This document shows positions 9,001-11,128 of a stretch of DNA of 11,128 nucleotides, piece by piece. Position 1 is the first letter of the stretch. Each line of letters begins with the position of its first letter. Source of the DNA: an uncultured Eubacteriales bacterium (GTDB taxonomy: Bacteria; Bacillota; Clostridia; Oscillospirales; Oscillospiraceae). The notes below the pieces were generated by a model. That model had not been told where the DNA came from and made no database searches. It worked only from the letters and a program-made list of their open reading frames with translations. Where the stretch lies: positions 1 through 11,128 of the forward strand of contig CABSFY010000077.1 in assembly GCA_902477055.1 (NCBI GenBank). The letters run 5' to 3'. A program made the position numbers and the translations under genes.

Positions 9001-9153
9001 ATCGGTGCCGCCGACCGGCTTGGCGAAATAGCGGAACTGAACCTTGATGGTCTTTTCCGATTCCGGCGCGGCGAAGACGCTGGCCGGAAGCGCAGACAGC
9101 ACCATGCACAGAACCAGCAACGCCGAAAGGATGCGTTTGGTTGCTTGCTTCAT
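97..9153 (-). CDS. Giant secreted SLH-domain protein with InlB-type repeats (3018 aa)
   Basis: This is a very large exported surface protein, probably an adhesin-like or structural protein held non-covalently to the cell wall; its ligand is unknown. The start is the ATG at 9153, because it follows an excellent Shine-Dalgarno (AAGGAGG, 9 nt upstream) and opens directly on a signal peptide (residues 1-28, cleavage probably after VFA). The open frame continues upstream to 9666, but that part overlaps the LuxR gene and lies before the signal peptide. Residues 29-145 are not obviously repetitive. About residues 147-2828 hold roughly 16 canonical InlB/Listeria-Bacteroides-type repeats (GYxFxGW core, e.g. 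719-725, 879-885, 1747-1753) and a similar number of divergent ones ending in a YxFxMPAxxVxI motif (e.g. 667-680, 2718-2731). The two kinds mostly alternate in the N-terminal half, and the divergent kind dominates from about 1545 on. Residues 2833-3018 are three SLH domains. There is no LPXTG sorting motif, and no catalytic domain was recognised. Transcription is probably coupled to the upstream LuxR-type gene 74 bp away. Confidence 0.95.
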   Translation of the reverse strand: MKQATKRILSALLVLCMVLSALPASVFAAPESEKTIKVQFRYFAKPVGGTDYSQKLYYFPEPTEVTVKEDGTFDLPLPAGYKELASAYDAESPMPSSKMFVGEGDTDVPGVTATYDDTKAHVTGCPDTLDENETYTLRLFYTEQTYTVDFSGVGPQTRRHYEPFNMPAVPEQHGKTVVGWLVNGMTFLSGAANVYIPYLFKDLPRGTRTLTATPVWKDFIPENHLVLWTDSLTGEIYSYETVLGGETAAVPANPTKNGYAFDGWTGTTTAPITENTVFKAQWSANVYFIHEQAEHCTVNLIRPEGHATDGRTDETIQFNVAPDEGYAVQSVYALAMPGGYIPVTRLNGDLYSLVMPAAEVKIMAVATAVPKPTYTLSFYADNDLAEQLTVAEGEDITAPVIPAKEGYEALYWKNGNTTVKAGDPIENVTASSRWDAVYEAKEFTLIFLDAPLGDELARVEGAKFGETFEVPAYNGTVPEGKTFLGWQNDYGLFYLAGESHQLRHEPEGEDLTTHFVPVFADNTEYWLVKFVVDGAVYDARLYEQKANTKPTLPANPEKEGYEFIGWHAESIDHLFEAGTELDPIAGSETYTARFAARTYTITTEPSANVALTATPDEAPVGRQVVVTATAQSGYETNFVYAKTESGKPVALSYFGKNPFDEAGTTRYSFIMPAENVTVSVEEKATRNTAKFIVDNELYAFEYVKSGEAPTAPTAPVKEGYTFTGWTASNGKTYAPDEAFDAITADETYTAEFNQNTYKVTLVNSEHVTLGILPEDGTAAMGEKIVIGAYAQAGYESFFLYARTASGTPLALSQFGGEPYDVPDANGYVFVMPAEDVIVTVVEKASLNTVKFIVDDALYAFEYIKSGEAPAAPAEPVKEGYTFTGWRAASDDKLYAPGEAFDAITADETYTAEFEINTYDLTYYRGAEADASEYKCILALPDGTFVEFFNNDTTDMPTYVLKDVTYGDTVVLGEPMLPGYVFKGWLDESGYMHPAGAKFTMPAGDVLLTAVWEVDQSLSCLVRFVSDGALYYSYLAFDGQTASVPEVDPVSAGKTFKGWQYGDNTYSNDGVRDFVVKASETREMTFEAIWESNLFTVTYNVDGDLTTEEDIAYGEVRVTPAAPEKEGYTFVAWEDKETGAYYLEKTAFTVTSDRTFTAVWAENEVEFAVKFFDEKGNLIDIFVVADGTALTAPTYEQGRPDAEYVWVDAENNAFLPMGGSLTVDKAYNFRATLVDEAEYKVSVNVTPDDAPANVAEVVKDMYKKGEIAQVSINVPEGYLLKAVNALTDTGSPVTASLVRIADNGYTYFVEVPDGNVNVFVELWKIPAGKTAVKFMVDGELFDLVFVTKGENGFAPEAVPTKSGYNFLYWQKDTTVVEAAQPFAVAADADDVIEFNAVFAQDTYVVDFDSDGGIPQPAAITATYGETVQLPDAPAKIGSKFVGWREASTGFVYGANGIYGVTDNAHFTAIWATEQYIVRFVDRETNQVFGYELVDAGQTVTAPAGPIATGKTFVKWENEDGTKTLEAGNETDRIYADTTYYAVYETNTHSITVVTDNCSVSGIPTGMVEVGTKVTFTAMANSRYAMESVVLSYSDGLSPVLRELHPDANGKYAFVMPDADVTITATAVQNVFSIFTQTDSHCDIELDLNYAAAGESVLVTLNVDEGYVLNRLIAYTAETNTIIPMSLIVNEDGTSYYALTMPAEDIIISATTKKADYTVTFLDADNTLLGIVSVAYNELVNAPVAEKAGYKFVGWEKLPQDGTMFDPATDKVTENLIVRAVYEGLPFTVEAGLVDHVHTLSAECTVSSGNLNSSNLLLNPLTAEAGKDVYFTVAASYDYVITGVAIVGVDGSKTIIEPTLRLKETKDGINYYTVTFTMPAENVKIDVYTAAKLFRVDVEENNPAAGDYTINGFHSSNLLVPQGEQVTIDIQPIPGYEVVDVTGTFFDGNSRVSLVDFTLSEDKNQFTFPMVARDVLVEITYAPIEYSVDVQTSNFESYKPDASVNPAKVVESLDPELTSKGRIELLPLELEDYTNAEDQVYKIPANGTAIVAQRVCFQVVEYTGYKLASVTVNYDNGERTCPLTFKDGKYYFDMPADDVVITAVFAERTYQVKKDAASELHGTVEMNGLRENIISVDYKNEVNVTVTPDDGYQVSKIYYVLADGTVMDFDMASYANTATMSDALDTDHSITFHMPATAVTVYVEYTAIEYTIDDVCAEATATYTTPHTVGEQVVFTTKANAGYIITKVYVVNKFTGERVEIHTASTNAVYGATYTFTMPAAPVTIHVNTVEDEFNVVYLANGSVVDYEDVPYLHTADVASRVPMVENAPAGYHFVGWTSNEVQTPVTVPSVNNDDFVVVKKTYIVAAYEKDEIDVHFLATENGTVTELSTGNTAEYLLTGTVFGDTVKFTAVPDEGYVIDEVKVTTTNSEGYNLNVRYNVNGSEYSFVIPASFKASARDTKAEDVIVAVTFKKAAYTLTKASDCGVNGEIAVNGKVTTQTTFRYDFMDEVNITATPDAGYYVASITAVCADGAHKYEVTGTKPATDGVGTPLTLSFAMPACDLTFKVVYEKIDYSITCVFDAVKGKVETMPAAMAQLDDVVTVTVTPMPGYELAELTVTYANGEKSCVLTQTAENKFTFTMPADAVVVTAIFDEITYTADLTVEGEADVTLNGFYTYNIDAKYLDTVTIDVTPAAGWELISITVDGGAIKVNEEINKAGGKYTFTMPEHDVKILVKVEKTGYALDSHALNFYEVGHGKVTLTPDKVAYVGDLVVISADPDDGYRVKEVVVQDEKGNAVPVSFLSGTPGYVETWGFIMPAAAATVTVYFEVQGSSYYDDVRTDHWFYDAVTFVTDRGYFRGVEETLFAPYMNMNRAMFVTVIGRIYGVDTTKYTGKSFDDVEANSWYAPYVAWASENGIVLGRDEKTFDPYADISREEMAAIMYRFCKFLGCDMSIKNEVFMDRYEDAKNISPWAEQYVRWAVGVGLMRGRSKTTINPLDMASRAEVAQVIKNLCDKVLYQ
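100..657 (-). other. Three SLH domains (cell-wall anchor), residues 2833-3018
   Basis: This C-terminal part of the giant protein matches the S-layer homology pattern of FxDVxxxxWxxxxVxxxxxxGxxxG followed by an xRxE-type helix. SLH1 starts near residue 2834 and carries NRAM at 2871-2874. SLH2 starts near 2895 (FDDVEANSWY) and carries SREE at 2932-2935. SLH3 starts near 2962 (YEDAKNISPW) and carries SRAE at 3000-3003. SLH triplets are known to bind secondary cell-wall polymers, often pyruvylated, in Gram-positive bacteria. That fits peripheral attachment rather than sortase linkage. SLH1 departs from the usual TRAE motif, having methionine in place of the acidic residue. Three cysteines lie in or after SLH2/SLH3. 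Confidence 0.93.
6397..7575 (-). repeat. Tandem 160-aa super-module (canonical plus divergent InlB repeat), about 2.5 copies
   Basis: Within the giant gene, one canonical and one divergent unit form a block that repeats in tandem: residues 527-687 (nt 7093-7575), 688-847 (nt 6613-7092), and the canonical half of a third, residues 848-919 (nt 6397-6612). Aligned lysines of the opening strand fall at residues 529, 690 and 850, so the period is 160-161 aa. The second and third copies are much more alike than the first. Both contain KSGEAP, PVKEGYTFTGW and AFDAITADETYTAEF. This points to a relatively recent in-frame duplication within an older array. Confidence 0.88.
6503..7012. repeat. Exact 30-bp direct repeats 480 bp apart (6503-6532 and 6983-7012)
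   Basis: The 30 bases at 6503-6532 are identical to those at 6983-7012, exactly 480 bp (160 codons) apart. They encode the PVKEGYTFTG segment of two successive canonical repeats. A second identical 23-base pair lies at 6434-6456 and 6917-6939, offset by 483 bp, which implies a one-codon indel between the copies. Recombination between the 30-bp copies would remove or add 160 codons in frame. Confidence 0.9.
8719..9069 (-). other. Unique N-terminal region of mature giant protein (residues 29-145)
   Basis: Between the signal peptide and the first InlB-type repeat lie about 117 residues that lack GYxFxGW or MPA signatures. The region is rich in predicted beta-strand sequence, contains one cysteine (C125), and has features such as DGTFDLPLPAGY near residues 70-81. 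I do not recognise the fold. As the membrane-distal, non-repetitive tip of an SLH-anchored protein it is a candidate ligand-binding region, but that is inference from position only. Confidence 0.5.
9070..9153 (-). other. Sec signal peptide of the giant surface protein (residues 1-28)
   Basis: The basic N-terminus MKQATKR is followed by a hydrophobic core ILSALLVLCMVLSAL and a cleavage region PASVFA before APESEK. This is a type I signal peptide, with cleavage most likely after A28. C16 lies within the core but is preceded by VL, which does not fit a lipobox, so a lipoprotein is unlikely. Confidence 0.92.
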
Positions 9154-9162
9154 GTTTCTCTT

Positions 9163-9169
9163 CCTCCTT
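9163..9169 (-). promoter_or_regulatory. Shine-Dalgarno of the giant surface-protein gene
   Basis: The minus strand reads AAGGAGG, then 9 nt, then ATG at 9153. This near-perfect site fixes the start codon and argues against the longer upstream open frame that overlaps the LuxR gene. Confidence 0.93.
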
Positions 9170-9196
9170 GTTGTTTTTGATGTATTTGAAATCGGA

Positions 9197-9210
9197 GCGT
9201 TCAAAAACGC
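9197..9210. other. Small inverted repeat in the 74-bp gap between the regulator and the giant gene
   Basis: GCGTT, a 4-nt loop and AACGC form a 5-bp hairpin with no following U-tract. It lies about 28 nt before the Shine-Dalgarno. The gap 9154-9227 otherwise shows no convincing -35/-10 pair on the minus strand, which favours co-transcription with the upstream gene. The hairpin is too short to call a terminator; it could be incidental or a minor mRNA structure. Confidence 0.3.
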
Positions 9211-9227
9211 CGCCGTTATTCCCCTGT

Positions 9228-10670
9228 CTACTGCTCCAGCAGGCCAATCTCGATCGCACGCTTGACCGCCTGGCCGCGCGAGGAAACGTCCAGCTTTCGC
9301 AGCAGATTGCCGATATGAAACTTCACCGTCGGCAGCTTGATATTTAAATATGTGCAGATGTCCGCGTTCGTCCGCTCCTGCGCCAGCAGGCGCAGCACGG
9401 TCTGCTCCGTCGCCGTCAGGGACGGGTAGTCGGTAAAGGGCGGCTTCAGGTAATCCGGGCAGTGCAGCGCAACGTCCTGCGCAATGGCCGTGACCGTCCG
9501 AAGATAGGGCGTTTCTCCCCGTGCGGCGGCGTAATCCATCAGCAGGCGATAGACGACCTCGCCCTCGTCGGCAATCGTGCGGTCGTAGCCGAAGCGCTCG
9601 GCCATCGGCAGCAGCCGGTCCAGGATCACGAATGCCGGTTCCTTCTCGCCCTGACGGTAATGGCACATGGCGACAATCAGCTCCAGCTCACACAGGTCCA
9701 GATAGCGCCGCGTTTCCGTCAGCAGCGGACGCAGCCGTCCGGCCAACGAGAACAGCGCCAGATGGCGGCCCAGCAGCAGATAGCAGCGCAGCTTCGTCAG
9801 GAAGCAATAGCTGTTGAGCAGGCACGGGGGCTGGAAATCCTCCGGCGCTTCGTTATCCAGCCAGCGGCGGAGCTTATCGTAGCGGCCGTCGTACAGCGTC
9901 GAGCGGACCTCCATCGCGTTGAGATTGACCGAAAGGTCCGTGCAGCCCGCGCCCTCGACGCGGCGGCGCAGATCATCAACAATCGGCGCGGCGGAGGCTG
10001 CCTGGCCGTTGAGCAGGAGGATGCGTAGCTGCATCGTCAACGCGGCGAACAGGCTATGTACGTCCCCGACCCGCTCCAGAAACGGAATCGTTCCGACCAG
10101 CAGCGTCAGCGCCTCAAAGCAGTGGTTCTTGCGGTACAGATACCCGGCAAGGGCCAGCTTATAGATGCACTCGCCTCGCTCGCCGCAGAGCGACCGGATC
10201 GCGCCGGAAAAGGTCGTACGATACCGCGCCAGATATTTGCCTGCCGGAGAAAAATCGCGCAGGCCGTTGAGCACGCTGGGGCGGTCGGCGGTGATGCAGG
10301 GTGTCGGAATCTGATACCCTTCGTCCATCAGGCAGCGAAACGCGGAAAATATCTCATGGCGCGGGGACACCGGCAGAATCAGTCGGGCAAGCGCTGCACA
10401 GGAGCTTTGCCGGTCGATCTTCTCCGCAGCATCCTGCGCTGCGCTGACATCGCCGCCGAGCAGATGCAGCAGCGAAAGCTGAAACGCAAGCTCCGGGCAG
10501 GCCACAATTTCCTCCGGCGAAAGGGAAAAATAGAAATCGCGGCAGCACCATACATTATATAAAATGTGTTCACGGTAGGACGGGGCGCTCAACAGCGCAG
10601 GAAGCCTTCCTTCCGCGCGTGCCTCCTCCATAAGACGAAGCAACTCCGCAGGCGGAATTCGATTTCTCAA
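9228..10670 (-). CDS. LuxR-family transcriptional regulator, MalT-like helical body without ATPase (480 aa)
   Basis: This is a DNA-binding regulator and the probable controller of the adjacent giant surface-protein gene. The C-terminus (about residues 415-478) is a LuxR/GerE-type helix-turn-helix: LTATEQTVLRLLAQ, then NADICTYLNI, then LPTVKFHIGNLLRKLDV with the typical recognition-helix pattern. Residues 30-400 are almost wholly helical with TPR-like pairs. The stretch around residues 50-85 (SPEEIVACPELAFQ, then LLGGDVSAAQDAAEKI) resembles the middle of MalT/LAL-type regulators. Those are usually about 800-900 aa, with an N-terminal STAND ATPase that carries a Walker A motif. No such domain is present here, and a stop lies in frame at 10698-10700. 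The start is taken as the TTG at 10670, behind a G-rich Shine-Dalgarno and about 33 nt from the predicted transcription start. An ATG at 10631 (residue 14) is the alternative. There is no phospho-receiver domain. The gene ends in TAG, 74 bp before the giant gene. Confidence 0.9.
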   Translation of the reverse strand: MRNRIPPAELLRLMEEARAEGRLPALLSAPSYREHILYNVWCCRDFYFSLSPEEIVACPELAFQLSLLHLLGGDVSAAQDAAEKIDRQSSCAALARLILPVSPRHEIFSAFRCLMDEGYQIPTPCITADRPSVLNGLRDFSPAGKYLARYRTTFSGAIRSLCGERGECIYKLALAGYLYRKNHCFEALTLLVGTIPFLERVGDVHSLFAALTMQLRILLLNGQAASAAPIVDDLRRRVEGAGCTDLSVNLNAMEVRSTLYDGRYDKLRRWLDNEAPEDFQPPCLLNSYCFLTKLRCYLLLGRHLALFSLAGRLRPLLTETRRYLDLCELELIVAMCHYRQGEKEPAFVILDRLLPMAERFGYDRTIADEGEVVYRLLMDYAAARGETPYLRTVTAIAQDVALHCPDYLKPPFTDYPSLTATEQTVLRLLAQERTNADICTYLNIKLPTVKFHIGNLLRKLDVSSRGQAVKRAIEIGLLEQ

Positions 10671-10680
10671 CGTAACGAAA

Positions 10681-10693
10681 CACCCCCCCTCCC
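10681..10693 (-). promoter_or_regulatory. G-rich Shine-Dalgarno of the LuxR-type gene, with a G7 run
   Basis: The minus strand reads GGGAGGGGGGGTG, ending 10 nt before the TTG at 10670. It can pair with the anti-SD in more than one register (GGAGG at 10688-10692, or AGGGGG to GTG closer in). Its presence supports the TTG start over the ATG at 10631. The seven-base G homopolymer (10683-10689) is unusual for this window. Confidence 0.6.
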
Positions 10694-10709
10694 ATAACTA
10701 CACACAGCA

Positions 10710-10738
10710 ATTATAAACGACCGAGTCCAAAATGTAAA
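10710..10738 (-). promoter_or_regulatory. Sigma-A-type promoter of the LuxR-type gene
   Basis: On the minus strand the -35 box is TTTACA (10733-10738), the spacer is exactly 17 nt (10716-10732), and the -10 box is a perfect TATAAT (10710-10715). Transcription would start near 10703 and give a leader of about 33 nt before the TTG start. It is probably also the promoter for the giant gene downstream, because no promoter is visible in the gap at 9154-9227. Confidence 0.85.
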
Positions 10739-10757
10739 CTATACCAAAGTATAGTTT
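10736..10757. promoter_or_regulatory. Perfect palindrome overlapping the -35 box (candidate operator)
   Basis: Arms AAACTATAC (10736-10744) and GTATAGTTT (10749-10757) are perfectly complementary around the 4-nt spacer CAAA. The site begins inside the -35 hexamer and extends upstream of it. That position fits a dimeric regulator acting as an activator next to RNA polymerase or as a repressor blocking the -35 box. Candidate binders are the LuxR-type protein itself (autoregulation) or the neighbouring Rrf2-family protein; the sequence alone does not decide. There is no U-tract, so a terminator is unlikely. Confidence 0.75.
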
Positions 10758-10814
10758 CTTGCGCCTGTTAGCGAAAATTCTTCCGTTTTTCAATAAAATC
10801 CATGTGCCTGCAAA

Positions 10815-10835
10815 GAATTAGACTGAAAATAATTC
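10815..10835. other. Short inverted repeat in AT-rich intergenic DNA
   Basis: GAATTA at 10815-10820 and TAATTC at 10830-10835 form 6-bp arms with a 9-nt spacer. The repeat lies between the Rrf2-gene terminator and the LuxR-gene promoter, about 95 bp upstream of the -35 box. It could be a second regulatory site, but in AT-rich sequence such short repeats arise by chance. Confidence 0.2.
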
Positions 10836-10847
10836 GGATTTTCTTTT

Positions 10848-10872
10848 AAAAAAACAGGTCGAAGCCGACCTG
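10848..10872 (-). terminator. Intrinsic terminator of the Rrf2-family gene
   Basis: On the minus strand CAGGTCG, loop GCTT and CGACCTG form a perfect 7-bp GC-rich stem, followed immediately by seven T residues (10848-10854). The stem can extend with a G-U pair and A-T pairs into the T run. It begins about 28 nt after the TAA at 10900-10902. It separates the Rrf2-family gene from the LuxR/giant-protein transcription unit. Confidence 0.93.
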
Positions 10873-10899
10873 CTTTGGTGTTATGCTGACGATTTTTCC

Positions 10900-11128
10900 T
10901 TATGCTTTCTCGGTTGGCACTCCGTTCAGCAAGTCCGCAAGGGAAATCTTGTCAAAATAGGTGTTTGTCAGATCATTGAAGCGGCTCCACATCGTCAGCG
11001 TCGGGCATTGCGCCGCCCGGTCGCATGGTCCGGCACCGCTGGACAGGCAGGCAACCGGCGCGAGGTCCCCTTCCGTCAGCCGCAAAATCTCGCCGACGGA
11101 ATACTGCTCCGGCGGGCGGTTGAGGCGG
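10900..11128 (-). CDS. Rrf2-family transcriptional regulator, C-terminal part (5' end outside window)
   Basis: The last 75 residues of an Rrf2-family (IscR/NsrR/CymR-like) winged-helix regulator are present; the DNA-binding half lies beyond the right edge. The visible part runs from RLNRPPEQYSVGEI through ILRLTEGDLAPVACL to a final dimerisation-helix region, CPTLTMWSRFNDLTNTYFDK, then ISLADLLNG. This matches the family's usual post-HTH sequence. Three cysteines are spaced CX7CX5C (in ACLSSGAGPCDRAAQCPT). In the IscR/NsrR/RirA branches three cysteines at this location ligate an Fe-S cluster, so this protein may sense iron, Fe-S status, nitric oxide or redox; that is inference. The TTG at 11085 is not the start, since the frame and family similarity continue upstream to the edge. 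The gene ends in TAA with its own terminator. Confidence 0.92.
   Translation of the reverse strand, partial: RLNRPPEQYSVGEILRLTEGDLAPVACLSSGAGPCDRAAQCPTLTMWSRFNDLTNTYFDKISLADLLNGVPTEKA

Noticed and set aside
9070..9153. Lipoprotein signal with C16 as the lipid-attachment cysteine
   Set aside because: The residues before C16 are L-V-L, not a lipobox with G/A/S at -1. A normal type I cleavage site (VFA) follows the hydrophobic core.
8236..9180. 314-codon open frame on the plus strand
   Set aside because: It is in the same antisense register over the N-terminal part of the giant gene. No recognisable domain or start signal was seen.
9154..9227. Separate promoter for the giant gene in the 74-bp gap
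   Set aside because: The best candidates (TAGACA or TTGAAC as -35) have no acceptable -10 hexamer at 16-18 nt spacing, so a promoter is not supported by sequence.
9154..9666. N-terminal extension of the giant gene's open frame up to 9666
   Set aside because: The extension overlaps the 3' part of the LuxR-type gene in another frame, would bury the signal peptide, and ignores the strong SD at 9163-9169.
9462..10562. Plus-strand and alternative minus-strand open frames over the LuxR-type gene
   Set aside because: These are shadows of a gene with a clear LuxR HTH and helical body. Their translations are Arg/Ala/Ser-rich without family resemblance.
10900..11085. A free-standing 61-aa small protein starting at the TTG at 11085
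   Set aside because: The frame continues to the window edge with sequence typical of the preceding part of Rrf2 proteins, so this is only the C-terminal part of a larger gene.

Overview
The base composition is GC-rich inside genes and AT-rich in promoters. The Shine-Dalgarno sequences are strong, and the genes include an SLH-anchored surface protein with InlB-like repeats, a MalT-type LuxR regulator and an Rrf2 regulator. Together these suggest a Gram-positive anaerobic Clostridia-type chromosome, probably a gut Oscillospirales/Ruminococcaceae-like bacterium. The taxonomic placement is inference. Everything supportable as a gene lies on the minus strand, so the biological reading order runs from high to low coordinates.

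Reading from the right edge: (1) 10900-11128 is the C-terminal end of an Rrf2-family regulator, with three cysteines spaced CX7CX5C, closed by a strong intrinsic terminator (10848-10872). (2) A short AT-rich intergenic region carries a near-consensus sigma-A promoter (TTTACA, 17 nt, TATAAT). A perfect 9-bp-arm palindrome overlaps its -35 box. (3) 9228-10670 is a LuxR-type regulator with a MalT-like helical/TPR body but no N-terminal ATPase. It probably starts at a TTG behind a G-rich Shine-Dalgarno. (4) After a 74-bp gap without a recognisable promoter, one huge gene (97-9153, 3018 aa) fills most of the window. It has a signal peptide, a short unique N-terminal region, about 30 InlB-type repeats of two kinds, and three C-terminal SLH domains. 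(5) Seven bases after its stop codon is a 12-bp-stem terminator hairpin. Eight bases beyond that, running off the left edge, is the 5' end of a group II intron that looks like class IIC.

Working model: the promoter at 10710-10738 drives the LuxR/MalT-like regulator and, probably by read-through, the giant cell-wall-associated protein, as a two-gene surface-protein operon under its own regulator. The palindrome is the likely control site. The group II intron sits where class IIC introns are known to insert, just past a terminator stem.

I do not see evidence for a wholly new multi-gene system. The items most worth following are the terminator-associated group II intron, the in-frame 480-bp duplications in the giant adhesin-like gene, the operator/promoter overlap, and the ATPase-less MalT-like regulator next to its presumed target. 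A very long open frame on the plus strand (1558-8154) is explained by codon usage and is not annotated as a gene.
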